From assembly GCF_003073135.1 (NCBI RefSeq), contig NZ_PGDQ01000002.1:1-64000 (forward strand): a stretch of 64,000 nt of DNA, given 5' to 3'. The number at the start of each line of letters is the position of its first letter. The stretch's first letter is position 1. The notes below the pieces were generated by a model. The model made no database searches, had not been told where the DNA came from, and saw only the letters and a program-made list of their open reading frames with translations. Made by a program: the position numbers and the translations under genes. Shown piece by piece: positions 40,866 to 50,729 of this stretch. This stretch comes from Euzebya rosea. Its GTDB lineage: Bacteria > Actinomycetota > Nitriliruptoria > Euzebyales > Euzebyaceae.

Positions 40866-41704
40866 TCCCGCTCGCGCTGGGGGGACGTCAGGTCCTGCCG
40901 CTCGAGGTTGGCCGCGATGTGGGCCACGTAGTCGAGGATCAGGTGGTCCTGCAGGTTGTCGACCCGTCCGCGCTTGAGCCCCTCGACGAACCCACGCCAG
41001 CGGTCCTCGGCGATGGCCTTGCGCGACAGCTTCCGCAGGACCCCGTCGGCGTCGAGGTACCGCAGCTTGCCGGCGTGCTGGTAGCCCATCCACATCGGGG
41101 GCACCCGCGCCACGACGTCGTTGTTGTTGACCCACCGCAGGATGTCGAGGTCGGCGTGGGTGACGTAGCGCTTGGTGCCCACCCGGGGCGCGCCGAACGT
41201 GACGACCTGGACCGGGTGGATCGGGATGTCGTCCAGCTCGCAGCGGCCGGCGCAGATCATGGCCATCGCCCCACCGAGGGAGTGGCCGGTGAACCAGACG
41301 TCACGCCCGTCCTCGACGAGGTGGTCCTTGACCAGCGGCCACAGGTCGTCGACCTCGCGCTTGAAGCCCCGGTGCACCCGGCCGACGGTTTCGGCCAGGT
41401 CGGTCAGGGCGTTGGCGTCGGCCCGGATGTCGTTCCACTCCTGCGGTTCGGTCCCGCGGCAGGCGACCACCCGGTCGTGCTCGCTCAGGAACACCGTGGC
41501 CTGCGCACCGTCGCGGTCGATGAACTCGATGTCGGCGAACCCCATGACCTCTGCCGGTTCGTCGGCGTCGTGGCCGTCGAGGTAGGCGATCATCGACAGC
41601 TCGGCCATCGCCAGGGACCTCGTCAGGTCGTCCAGCTCGGACAGGCGGCGACCGTCGAGGCGGGTGTGGAGCTCGTCGGCGGTGGGGGCGGGGCGACTGG
41701 CCAT
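40850..41704 (-). CDS. Lipase (class 3)
   Basis: The 284-residue alpha/beta hydrolase has the class-3 signature: VFLSEHDRVVACRGTEPQEWND (family oxyanion region), VWFTGHSLGGAMAMI (nucleophile elbow), VVTFGAPRVG and NNNDVVARVPP with the Asp, and a later DHLILDYVAHI that may supply the His. There is no signal peptide, so it is probably cytoplasmic or exported by another route. It starts at the ATG at 41704, divergent from the monooxygenase gene. Confidence 0.85.
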   Translation of the reverse strand: MASRPAPTADELHTRLDGRRLSELDDLTRSLAMAELSMIAYLDGHDADEPAEVMGFADIEFIDRDGAQATVFLSEHDRVVACRGTEPQEWNDIRADANALTDLAETVGRVHRGFKREVDDLWPLVKDHLVEDGRDVWFTGHSLGGAMAMICAGRCELDDIPIHPVQVVTFGAPRVGTKRYVTHADLDILRWVNNNDVVARVPPMWMGYQHAGKLRYLDADGVLRKLSRKAIAEDRWRGFVEGLKRGRVDNLQDHLILDYVAHIAANLERQDLTSPQRERDQSAK

Positions 41705-41775
41705 GCCCTCGGAGGGTAGGAAACGTCCCCGAGGAGGCACAAACCCGCCATCTCCACGACCCGCACGGCGACATG

Positions 41776-41793
41776 TGCCATCATTCCATGGCA
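41776..41793. promoter_or_regulatory. 18-bp palindrome overlapping the monooxygenase start
   Basis: The sequence tgccat-cattcc-atggca is a perfect 6-bp inverted repeat whose last base is the A of the monooxygenase ATG. It lies 72 bp from the divergent lipase start. No ribosome site precedes that ATG, so the transcript may be leaderless and this a regulator site covering the promoter or start. Confidence 0.4.
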
Positions 41794-43340
41794 TGAACGT
41801 TGCCGTGCGTCCCACGCCGTCGCGAACCCAGGACGATCCTGCCGCCGTCGACCACCAGGTCGTGGTCGTCGGGGCCGGCTTCGGCGGCATGGGCATCGCG
41901 ATCCAGCTGCGCCGCGACGGCATCGAGGACTTCGTGATCGTCGACCGCGAGGACGGGGTGGGCGGCACCTGGCACGTCAACCGCTACCCGGGGCTGGCCG
42001 TCGACATCGCGTCGGTCACCTACTCCTACAGCTTCGCGCCCAACCCGTCGTGGTCGCGGGTGTTCGCGCCGGGGGAGGAGCTGCGGGCCTACGCCAACCG
42101 GATCGCCGACGACCACGACCTCCGCCGCCACCTCCGACTGTCGACCGATGTCACCGGGGTCCGCTGGGAGGAGGAGGGACAGCGATGGCACGTCGACATC
42201 GACGGCCGTCCCGGCCTGACGTGCCGCTACCTCGTGATGGCGACCGGGTTCCTGTCCCACCTCAAGGTCCCCGACCTCCCGGGCCTCGACGACTTCGCGG
42301 GCGACGTCATGCACACCGCACGTTGGGACGACGACGTCGAGATCGACGGCCGCCGCGTCGCGATCATCGGGACGGGGGCGACGTCGGTGCAGCTCGTCCC
42401 CGAGCTGACGGCCCGGGCGGCCCACCTCGACGTCTACCAGCGAACGCCCATCTGGTGCGTCCCGAAGGTCGACGGTCCCATCCCACGCCCGCTGCGGGCG
42501 GTGTTCCGCCACCTCCCGCTCGTGCAACGCCTGGCCCGCCACACCAACAGCGGCCTGCTGGAGCTGCTCAGCCTGTCGGTGCTGTTCCACCGCGACGCCC
42601 CGGCCCTCACCGCGATCGCCGAACGGCTCGGCCGTGCCCACATCCGCCGGCAGGTTCGCGACCCCGAGCTGCGCAGGAAGCTGACGCCGGACTACGAGTT
42701 CGGCTGCAAGCGTCCCACGTTCTCCAACGACTACTACCCCTGCTTCGGTGAGGATCACGTCGACCTGGTCACCGACGGCATCCAGCGGATCACCGCTGAC
42801 GGCATCACCACGGTCGACGGCGTCCACCACCCGGCCGACGTGCTGGTCCTGGCCACGGGCTTCCGCCTGATGGAGGAGGGGAACTACCCGCCGTTCCCCG
42901 TCCACGGCCGCGACGGTCGCGAGCTCGGGACACAGTGGCGTACCACTCGCTTCACCTCCTACGAGGGCATCACCGTCCACGGGTACCCGAACCTCTTCTA
43001 CCTCCCCGCGCCCTACACCTACTCGGGGCTGTCGTACTTCTTCACCGTCGAGGCGCAGATGGCCCACCTCTCGCGGGTCATGGGGCACCTGCGCCGCACG
43101 GGCACCCGGGTCTTCGAGGCCACCGCCGACGCCGAAGCGCGCTACGTCGACCGGATGCGTCGCAGCGCGGCACGCAGCCTGTTCTCCAGCGGCGACTGCG
43201 GACGGGCCAACAGCTACTACTTCAACGAGCAGGGCGAGGCGGCGATCGCCAGGCTGTCACCGACACCGATGGCGGGGCTGCGTGCGCGGACCTTCGACCT
43301 CGACGACTACCGCTGGACCGCAGCGACCCCGACGGGCTGA
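41793..43340 (+). CDS. Flavin-containing monooxygenase (Baeyer-Villiger type)
   Basis: The 515-residue enzyme has two Rossmann motifs, VVVVGAGFGGMGIAIQLR (FAD) and VAIIGTGATSVQLVPEL (NADPH). Between them lie GVGGTWHVNRYPGLAVDIASVTYSYSF and the region containing VMHTARWDDDV, related to the FxGxxxHxxxW fingerprint. VLVLATGF follows. It would use NADPH and O2 to oxygenate a ketone or related substrate. The start is the ATG at 41793. It stands alone and is divergent from the lipase; together they could release and oxidise a lipid-derived substrate, which is conjecture. Confidence 0.88.
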   Translation: MNVAVRPTPSRTQDDPAAVDHQVVVVGAGFGGMGIAIQLRRDGIEDFVIVDREDGVGGTWHVNRYPGLAVDIASVTYSYSFAPNPSWSRVFAPGEELRAYANRIADDHDLRRHLRLSTDVTGVRWEEEGQRWHVDIDGRPGLTCRYLVMATGFLSHLKVPDLPGLDDFAGDVMHTARWDDDVEIDGRRVAIIGTGATSVQLVPELTARAAHLDVYQRTPIWCVPKVDGPIPRPLRAVFRHLPLVQRLARHTNSGLLELLSLSVLFHRDAPALTAIAERLGRAHIRRQVRDPELRRKLTPDYEFGCKRPTFSNDYYPCFGEDHVDLVTDGIQRITADGITTVDGVHHPADVLVLATGFRLMEEGNYPPFPVHGRDGRELGTQWRTTRFTSYEGITVHGYPNLFYLPAPYTYSGLSYFFTVEAQMAHLSRVMGHLRRTGTRVFEATADAEARYVDRMRRSAARSLFSSGDCGRANSYYFNEQGEAAIARLSPTPMAGLRARTFDLDDYRWTAATPTG

Positions 43341-43365
43341 CCGGGCAGAGGGCACGAACCGGGCG

Positions 43366-44013
43366 TCAGATCCCGGGGATGATCGACGCCGTCGCCAGGT
43401 TGTCCAGCCGGCGGAAGCCGATCAGCCGGCCGACGGCCAGCCCGGCGGTCTCCCGGACCATCTGCTGCAGCGCCGACGCGGTGCCGTACGGCGACCCCTC
43501 CGCTGGGGAGGGATGCGGGTCCAGGCCGACCGACCGGGCGATCTCGGCGCTGCGCTGCAGGTGCCATCCGTCGGAGACCAGGATCACGTCGGTGATCCCC
43601 TCGGCCCGCATGAACCGGGCCGAGGCGGCGAGCGATTCGTACGACGTGCGCCCGTCGACCTCCAGCCGCAGGGCCGTGTCCGGCACCCCCCGTGCCTGGA
43701 GGTAGGCGTCGGCGGCGTTGGCCTCCGACAACGTGTCGCCCGGCTGGCGGCCGCCGGTCACCACCACGACGGGGGCAAGTCCCGCCGCGTACAGGGCCGC
43801 CGCATGGTCGAGGCGGGCAGCGAAGACGGGGGACGGCTGGCCCTGGTACTGCGCAGCACCGAGGACGAGGATCGCGTCGGACGGCTCGGCCTGGTCCCGG
43901 ACAGCCGTGATCGCGACCTGGGCGAACGTGAGCGTGGCGTAGAGCAGGACGGTCACGAGCACCCAGACCAGCACGCGCACGGGCATCGACAGGCGGGTCA
44001 TCGGTTCGTCCAC
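43366..44013 (-). CDS. YdcF/DUF218-family membrane protein
   Basis: The 215-residue protein has one N-terminal membrane helix (VLVWVLVTVLLYATLTFAQ) and a DUF218 domain: AILVLGAAQYQGQPSPVFAARLDHA, VVVVTGGRQPGDTLSEA, TSYESLAASARFM and VILVSDGWHLQRSAEIA. The GTG at 44013 is chosen because GGAGG lies 9 bases ahead of it; an ATG at 44001 lacks such a site. The family (YdcF, SanA) is linked to envelope integrity and perhaps vancomycin sensitivity. The precise reaction is unknown. Confidence 0.8.
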   Translation of the reverse strand: MDEPMTRLSMPVRVLVWVLVTVLLYATLTFAQVAITAVRDQAEPSDAILVLGAAQYQGQPSPVFAARLDHAAALYAAGLAPVVVVTGGRQPGDTLSEANAADAYLQARGVPDTALRLEVDGRTSYESLAASARFMRAEGITDVILVSDGWHLQRSAEIARSVGLDPHPSPAEGSPYGTASALQQMVRETAGLAVGRLIGFRRLDNLATASIIPGI

Positions 44014-44101
44014 CGACGCTACCCTCCGGGCCCCGGGGCAACAGTCCCTTTCGGCCGAGCCACCCGGCTGCCCAGCCACCCCGACGCGCAGCCGCCGGAC
44101 A

Positions 44102-44165
44102 CGACAGCCACCGGACACGACAGCCCCCCGACACGACAGCCCCACGACACGACAGCCACCCGACA
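44102..44165. repeat. 16-bp tandem repeat, four near-identical copies
   Basis: Units of the form cgacagccaccggaca follow each other four times with one to three changes, and a more diverged unit precedes them. The array fills much of the 166-bp divergent gap and ends 14 bp before the GTG of the next gene. It would be transcribed as part of that gene's leader. Confidence 0.85.
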
Positions 44166-44179
44166 CGAGAAGGTCTCCC

Positions 44180-44881
44180 GTGCCCGATCCGCGCATCGTC
44201 ACCGTCCCGCTGACCCCGCCCCAGTCGGTGGAGTCCACGACCGCCCAGGTCTGGGAGGGGAGCGATCCGGCCGCAGCCGCGATTGTGCTGGCCCACGGTG
44301 CCGGCACCGACATGAGCCACCGGCTGATGCAGCGCCACGCAGCGGACCTCGTGGCACGCGGCCACGCCGTCGCGCTGTTCAACTTCGCCTACACCGAGAA
44401 GGGGGGTCGCCGACCCGACCCTGCCCCTCGGCTGGAGCAGGCGTGGCGCGACGTCATCGCCGCGCTGCGCCCGCTGCTCGGTGCCGACCGGCCCTTCGTG
44501 ATCGGCGGCCGCTCGATGGGTGGCCGGATCGCGAGCATGGTGGCGGTCGACGCCGAGTCGCTCGGCGTCGACGGGGTGGCCTGCCTCGCCTATCCGCTGC
44601 ACCCGCCGGGCAAGCCCGAGAAGCTGCGGGTCGCCCACTGGCCATCGTTGACCGCGCCGATCCTGCTGCTCAGCGGTGACCGCGACTCCATGGCCCCGCT
44701 GGACCGCCTCAGGCAGCAGCTGGACGCCGAGATGCCCGATGGTCTGGCGACGCTGCACGTGGTCGCCGGCGCCGACCACTCCTACCGGGTCCGCAAGTCC
44801 GACGGCAGGACCGAGGACGAGGTCTGCGTCGAGGTGGCCGACGTCATCAGCGAATGGACCGTGAAGCTCGGCGCGAGCTGA
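44180..44881 (+). CDS. Alpha/beta hydrolase (Tex30/KANSL3-like)
   Basis: The 233-residue hydrolase has AIVLAHGAGTDMSHRLMQR at the oxyanion strand, FNFAYTEKGGRRPDP, the nucleophile elbow VIGGRSMGGRIASM, ILLLSGDRDSMAPL with the acid, and VAGADHSYRVRKSDG with the His. This matches the KANSL3/Tex30 or YheT-like 'alpha/beta hydrolase with GxSMGG' group. The start is a GTG behind gagaaggt. The substrate is unknown. Confidence 0.85.
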   Translation: MPDPRIVTVPLTPPQSVESTTAQVWEGSDPAAAAIVLAHGAGTDMSHRLMQRHAADLVARGHAVALFNFAYTEKGGRRPDPAPRLEQAWRDVIAALRPLLGADRPFVIGGRSMGGRIASMVAVDAESLGVDGVACLAYPLHPPGKPEKLRVAHWPSLTAPILLLSGDRDSMAPLDRLRQQLDAEMPDGLATLHVVAGADHSYRVRKSDGRTEDEVCVEVADVISEWTVKLGAS

Positions 44882-44899
44882 CCGGCACGCCCGCGAGGG

Positions 44900-45625
44900 T
44901 CAGCCCAACGGCCAGTCGGGCATGCCGTCGCCCACGGCCAGGTCGTCGGGTGGTCCCTGGGCGCCCCAGAAGTGGTGGAGTGTGTCGGCCCTGACCGCGT
45001 CGAGGCACGCCGACAGCGACTGGCGGTGCCGACGGCCGCGAACCACGACCGGCCACCACTCGCCCTGCACTGCACGGCGGTAGAGGTGCCACCGGCCGTC
45101 AGCGGTCCGCCGGAGCTGCATCAGCGGGTGGGGGTCCAGCGACCCGGTCGGATCGTCGGTCGGTCGCATCCACCAGACGGTCAGGCGGTTGCGCCAGACG
45201 TCGACCTGCAACGCGTCGAGGGGGAAGTGTCGGCGACGCCATGTCTCGATCACGTCGCCGGCCCGTTCCATCAGCCCCTGGTCCACCGGGATGGCCGGCC
45301 CGAGCGCTTCGATGCCCTGTCGTCCGGCCTCGGCCCAGGCATCGGCCAGCAGCCGCAGACGTCGGGGGGCCACGTCGTGGTCCTGCGCCAGGCGTTCGAA
45401 CCGGGACACGTCACGACGCCGCAGCCGGTCCGCACGACGCGCCAACCGAACCGTCGAGTTCGTCGTCAGGTCGTCCAGCGGATCCCTCGGCCTGGTCGTC
45501 GATCGGGGCGTGGCGATATCGAGGGTGACGTGGAGGTCATCCTCGGCCCTCGTTCGTTCGCGACCCGACATCGTCGGTTCAGCATGACGGACAGCCCTCG
45601 TCGCGTCCATGACCAACAGTGACAT
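44900..45625 (-). CDS. Uncharacterised protein, possible DUF3024-like domain
   Basis: The 241-residue basic soluble protein contains a segment LDALQVDVWRNRLTVWWMRP followed by LMQLRRTADGRWHLYRRAVQ, reminiscent of DUF3024, and a helical N-terminal region. Start codons at 45625, 45610 and 45571 are all in frame; the first is preferred for its AGGG site and its 15-bp spacing from the Nudix gene, with which it is probably cotranscribed. Confidence 0.6.
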   Translation of the reverse strand: MSLLVMDATRAVRHAEPTMSGRERTRAEDDLHVTLDIATPRSTTRPRDPLDDLTTNSTVRLARRADRLRRRDVSRFERLAQDHDVAPRRLRLLADAWAEAGRQGIEALGPAIPVDQGLMERAGDVIETWRRRHFPLDALQVDVWRNRLTVWWMRPTDDPTGSLDPHPLMQLRRTADGRWHLYRRAVQGEWWPVVVRGRRHRQSLSACLDAVRADTLHHFWGAQGPPDDLAVGDGMPDWPLG

Positions 45626-45640
45626 GGCTGACCCTGCATT

Positions 45641-46207
45641 TCATGTATCAGGGGAACCGTTCACGCTGCGTAGTCTCACGAGGGCGCCCTTCAGCCCTGC
45701 GTCAGCTCGGTCGATGGCGGCGTCCCAGCCGAACCACGCCACGTCCTGTGACTCCTCCGGCGGCGGCGCCGGATCGTCCGGGGGCGCGTGCACCAGGTAG
45801 CGCAGGTCGAGGTGTCGGTGGCCCCGCCCGCCGTCGTGGGCGTCGACGTGGACCAGCCGGGGGCCGCCGTCGGGGTGGCTGACGGCCAACCCCGTCTCCT
45901 CCGTTGCCTCCCGGACGGCGGCGGCCGCGGGGTCCTCCCCGGGATCGACGTGGCCACCGGGCTGCAGCCAGATCCCCAGCCGCTTGTGCTTCAGCAGCAC
46001 CACCCCTCGTTCGGACAGCACGATGGCCGATCCGGTGACGTGCGTGGGGTCGGCGTCGATGTCGAGCGGCTGCGGCAACGTCCGCAGGCCGTGCAGGACC
46101 TCCTCGATGGACCGGGCCTCGCGATCGTCCACCGGGGACAGCTCACCGACCTCCTCCACCAGGCGAGCGCGGAGGACCTCCAGCCCCGCCGCCGTCCAGG
46201 AGGACAT
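45641..46207 (-). CDS. Nudix hydrolase
   Basis: The 188-residue protein has a full Nudix box, GGHVDPGEDPAAAAVREATEETGL (residues about 83-106), with all metal-binding glutamates. A helical N-terminal extension of about 55 residues precedes it. It would hydrolyse a nucleoside diphosphate derivative. It starts one base after the malic enzyme stop, pointing to a shared transcript. Confidence 0.9.
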   Translation of the reverse strand: MSSWTAAGLEVLRARLVEEVGELSPVDDREARSIEEVLHGLRTLPQPLDIDADPTHVTGSAIVLSERGVVLLKHKRLGIWLQPGGHVDPGEDPAAAAVREATEETGLAVSHPDGGPRLVHVDAHDGGRGHRHLDLRYLVHAPPDDPAPPPEESQDVAWFGWDAAIDRADAGLKGALVRLRSVNGSPDT

Positions 46208-46208
46208 C

Positions 46209-47627
46209 TCAGGCGTCCTCGACCGGGGCCACTCCCGACCGGGTGGCCGCGTCGGCGACGGCGGCGGCCACGACCGGGACCACCCGCCGGTTCAGGGGGG
46301 ACGGGATGATCATGTCCGGCCCGCGCTCGGCCGGGTCGACGATGCCGGCGATGGCGCGGGATGCCGCCAGCTTGACCTCGTCGGTCACCGCCGAGGCTCG
46401 CACGTCCAGCAGGCCGCGGAACAAGCCGGGGAAGCACAGGACGTTGTTGATCTGGTTCGGGAAGTCGCTGCGGCCGGTCGCGACGACGGCCGCGTGCTGG
46501 CGGGCGACCGCCGGGTCGATCTCGGGCGTGGGGTTGGCCATGGCGAAGACGATCGCGTCGTCGGCCATCGAGGCGACGTCGTCGACCGACAGCGTGTTGC
46601 CGGCCGACAGCCCGATGAACACGTCGGCCCCGTCGAGCGCCACGGACTTGTCACCACGAAGGTCACGCGGGTTGGTCTGCTTGCCGAAGCGGCGGAAGAT
46701 CGGGTCGCGGGCGTCCTTGCGGCGAGCGGTCACGATGCCGTCGCGGTCCACGCCCACCACGTCGCTGACCCCGGCGGCCATCAGCAGGTTGGCCACCGCG
46801 ATCCCGGCCGCGCCGATGCCCTGGACCACGACCTTCAGGTCCGGACCCAGCGTCTTGCCGACCACCTCGACGGCGTTGATCAGGGCGGCCAGGACCACGA
46901 CCGCCGTACCGTGCTGGTCGTCGTGGAAGACCGGGATGTCCAGCCGCTGCCGCAGCTTGCCCTCCACCTCGAAGCAGCGCGGGGCAGAGATGTCCTCGAG
47001 GTTGATGCCGGCGAACCCAGTCGACATCGCCACGATCATGTCGACCAGGCGGTCGGGATCTCGTTCGTCCAGGCAGATCGGATAGGCGTCGACCCCCGCG
47101 AAGTCCCGCATCAGGATGGCCTTGCCCTCCATGACGGGCATGGCCGCGAGCGGGCCGATGTCGCCCAGCCCGAGCACTGCGGACCCGTCGCTGATCACCG
47201 CGACGGCGTTGCGCTTGATGGTCAGGTCGTAGGCCTTCGCCGGCTCCTCGAAGATGTCCATGCAGGGACGTGCGACGCCCGGGGTGTAGACGAGGGCGAG
47301 GTCGGTCAGGTCGTGGACGGTCGACGTGGAGGAGATCCGCAGCTTGCCGCCGTCGTGGCGGGCAAGGACCACGTCGACGTGGTCGACCACGGTGATGTCG
47401 GGCAGCCCACGGATGGCGTCGACGATGGCCTCGGCGTGCTCGATGGAACCGGCGCGGAAGGTCACCAGGTCCGTGTCGGCAGCGGTCGGGTCGCCGGCCA
47501 GGGCGTCGACGACCGCGCCACCGTGGTCGGTGACACATGCACGCACGGTCTCGAGCCCGTCGGTGGCGCCGGTGAGGCGCACCTCGTGGGTGTGGCTGAC
47601 GGAGGGCGGGGGAAACGAGGCAGTCAC
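46209..47627 (-). CDS. NAD(P)-dependent malic enzyme with N-terminal ACT domain
   Basis: The 472-residue enzyme decarboxylates malate to pyruvate. Residues 12-85 form an ACT-like regulatory domain (HEVRLTGATDGLETVRACV). The catalytic part has LALVYTPGVARPC (active-site Tyr), the Lys-containing IKRNAVAVISDGSAVLGLG, FHDDQHGTAVV (metal ligands) and the dinucleotide loop VVQGIGAAGIAVAN. GTG is the start. ACT-linked forms are usually allosteric. It provides pyruvate, the substrate of the ppdK and nifJ products elsewhere in the window. It follows the IdeR-like gene by 26 bp. Confidence 0.93.
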   Translation of the reverse strand: MTASFPPPSVSHTHEVRLTGATDGLETVRACVTDHGGAVVDALAGDPTAADTDLVTFRAGSIEHAEAIVDAIRGLPDITVVDHVDVVLARHDGGKLRISSTSTVHDLTDLALVYTPGVARPCMDIFEEPAKAYDLTIKRNAVAVISDGSAVLGLGDIGPLAAMPVMEGKAILMRDFAGVDAYPICLDERDPDRLVDMIVAMSTGFAGINLEDISAPRCFEVEGKLRQRLDIPVFHDDQHGTAVVVLAALINAVEVVGKTLGPDLKVVVQGIGAAGIAVANLLMAAGVSDVVGVDRDGIVTARRKDARDPIFRRFGKQTNPRDLRGDKSVALDGADVFIGLSAGNTLSVDDVASMADDAIVFAMANPTPEIDPAVARQHAAVVATGRSDFPNQINNVLCFPGLFRGLLDVRASAVTDEVKLAASRAIAGIVDPAERGPDMIIPSPLNRRVVPVVAAAVADAATRSGVAPVEDA

Positions 47628-47653
47628 GACCGCGGCAGCCTATCGGTGGTCGG

Positions 47654-48319
47654 TCAGGACGCCACGTTGATCCACACGAGGGAGGCGGCGTCGGGAGACA
47701 GCACGACCTCCTTGGAGTCCACGGTCAGGACGACGTCGCTGCCGCGTGCGCTGAGGGCTGCGTCGGTGCCCGGGGCGATCCCGGCGGCGTGCAGCTGGCG
47801 CATCACGTCGACATCGGCCTGCAGCTTCTCGCTGATCCGCTCGACGGTGCCGTGCATCGTGCCGGCCGCGGCCTCGCGGGCGGTGATCAGGTTGGCCCAC
47901 GACTGGGTGTCGTCACCCGCGGGGATCGGGTTGCCGAACGGGGACGTCGTCGGGTCGCCGAGGACCTCGATCAGGCGCGCCTCGACCATGTCGGAGATCA
48001 CGTGTTCCCAGCGGCACGCCTCGTTGTGGGCCTGCTCCCAGTCCAGCCCGATGACGTCGGTCAGCAGCCGCTCGGCCAAGCGGTGCTTGCGCATGACGCT
48101 GGCCGCCAGGTGCCGGCCCTGCTCGGTGAGCTTGACCCGACGCTTGTCGTCGAGCTCGAGCAGGCCGTCGTCGACCAGGCGGTTGACGGTCTCGCTGACC
48201 GCCGGGGCGGACACGCCGAGCCGTTCCACGAGCCGTGCGCGCAGCGCGGGGATGCCTTCTTCCTCCAGCTCCCACACGGTGCGGAGGTACATCTCGGTTG
48301 CGTCGATCAGCGGCGTCAC
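47654..48319 (-). CDS. Iron- or manganese-dependent repressor, DtxR/IdeR family
   Basis: The 221-residue regulator has an N-terminal winged helix (VERLGVSAPAVSETVNRLV), a dimerisation region and a C-terminal SH3-like FeoA domain (about 150-221). The metal ligands are at the same residue numbers as in DtxR: Met10, Cys102, Glu105, His106, and His79, Glu83, His98. It should therefore bind Fe2+ or Mn2+ and repress uptake genes. The GTG start follows GGAGGAGG. It heads the run with malic enzyme, Nudix and an unknown gene; such coupling may link iron status to central metabolism. Confidence 0.93.
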   Translation of the reverse strand: MTPLIDATEMYLRTVWELEEEGIPALRARLVERLGVSAPAVSETVNRLVDDGLLELDDKRRVKLTEQGRHLAASVMRKHRLAERLLTDVIGLDWEQAHNEACRWEHVISDMVEARLIEVLGDPTTSPFGNPIPAGDDTQSWANLITAREAAAGTMHGTVERISEKLQADVDVMRQLHAAGIAPGTDAALSARGSDVVLTVDSKEVVLSPDAASLVWINVAS

Positions 48320-48438
48320 GTCAAGTCCTCCTCCATCTGGCTGCCGATCCTACCCGGCCGGTGCGACACCCGGGCACGGACTCGCACCTCGTCCGCCCGC
48401 CACCCCCGGCCGTGACATAGGTTCACCGGCACCGATCC

Positions 48439-48990
48439 ATGACCCACATCATCGCCGTGCACCTCGACCTCCGCGACGTCCAGAGCGCCCGTGTCTGGGG
48501 CTGGATCAGGGCGCTCGGCCTCCACGAGCAGGTCGAGGCCCGACCGTTCAGCCTGGACGTCGCCGACCCGTGGGACTGCGAGGCCCCGTCGTTCGGGCTG
48601 GAGCTGCTGATGCTGATGGAGCAGGCACGGGACCACGGGCCTGCCGCCGTGGCCCGGCTCGTCGACACGGCCTTCGCGCGGATCGGCGTCGACGCGGAGG
48701 CCGCCCATGCCGAGCTGGCGATGTGGTTGCAAGTCGGTGCCGCCGCCGGCTTGCCGCTGGCGGAGTACGACGAGGAGATGGAACGGCTGAAGGCCGAGGT
48801 CGGCTACTGGATGGAGGAGGCTCGTCAGGACCACGGGGTCATCCGGCCCCCGACCCTGCTGTTCGACGACGGCACCACCGCCTACGTGCAGCTCGACGCC
48901 CCCGTGGAGGACCCCGAGGACGCCCGGCGCGTCCTCGCCGTGGTCCTCGATCGGCTGGCGGCCATCGACGGCGCGGACAGGGGCGCGTAG
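48439..48990 (+). CDS. Uncharacterised protein, perhaps DsbA-like fold without CxxC
   Basis: The 183-residue soluble protein begins MTHIIAVHLDLRDVQSARVWGWIRAL and includes a helical middle (GLELLMLMEQARDHGPAAVARLVDTAF) and a C-terminal PPTLLFDDGTTAYVQLD segment with the cis-Pro-like TL. This layout recalls the DsbA/2-hydroxychromene isomerase group (FrnE-like), but the CxxC active site is absent. The assignment is weak. It lies just upstream of prfB on the same strand. Confidence 0.5.
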   Translation: MTHIIAVHLDLRDVQSARVWGWIRALGLHEQVEARPFSLDVADPWDCEAPSFGLELLMLMEQARDHGPAAVARLVDTAFARIGVDAEAAHAELAMWLQVGAAAGLPLAEYDEEMERLKAEVGYWMEEARQDHGVIRPPTLLFDDGTTAYVQLDAPVEDPEDARRVLAVVLDRLAAIDGADRGA

Positions 48991-49014
48991 CGCCGCGCGA
49001 TAGCCTGCACGAAC

Positions 49015-50135
<1,121 letters not shown>

Positions 50136-50149
<14 letters not shown>

Positions 50150-50729
50150 CCGGTCCCCGCACCGGTCGATGCAGGTCGTCGGCGCCCCGCGCCGCAGCCT
50201 GTTCGACGCGGTCCGGCCCGCCGACGTGCAGGCGGCCGGGGACCGGATCCGGGGACCCGGCGGTGTGGCGCTTGCGGCGCTGCGCCATGCCGGGGTCACC
50301 GGCGGCGAGCTGACCCCGGCCGACGCCGTCGTCCTCGGTGGTCGCGCCTTCGGGACGTTGCGTGACGGGTGGATGGGGGCCGGGGAGGACGACGCCCTGG
50401 CGCTGGGGTACGGGGTGGCCGCCATCCGCAGTCGGCGGACGGCAGGCGGGCGGACGTGGGTGCTGCTGCGCACCGCCGCGTTCACGCAGGGGGCGACGAT
50501 GGAAGCTGCCGCGATGCTGCCGGGGCTCGACCCGGTCCGCCTGTGCCCCGTGGTGGTCGGGCCGCGGGACGACGCCGACCGCATCGTCGGGCTGCTGCGG
50601 GCGATGGGCCTGTCGGTGCATCCCGCCGACAACGACGACGCCTGGTCGGTCCTGTCGGCCCTCGACCACGCCGTTCGTGACGCAGATGACGGGGCGACCG
50701 CCGTCGTGGCCACGAGGGCGTCGCGGTGA
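50136..50729 (+). CDS. Transketolase N-terminal-half-like protein, degenerate
   Basis: The 197-residue protein resembles the TPP-binding N-terminal half of transketolase: ALALGYGVAAIRSRRT (like the LxxGxGxA segment), VLLRTAAFTQGATMEAAAML (where active enzymes have GDGE...EGxxxEA), a strand-helix, and HPADNDDAWSVLSALDHAV (like the VDGHD segment). The GDG TPP/metal-binding motif and the HxxTPG element are not there. It overlaps the prfB stop by 14 bp and the next gene by 4 bp. I infer a non-catalytic, or differently acting, subunit paired with the next gene. The similarity is by pattern only. Confidence 0.5.
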
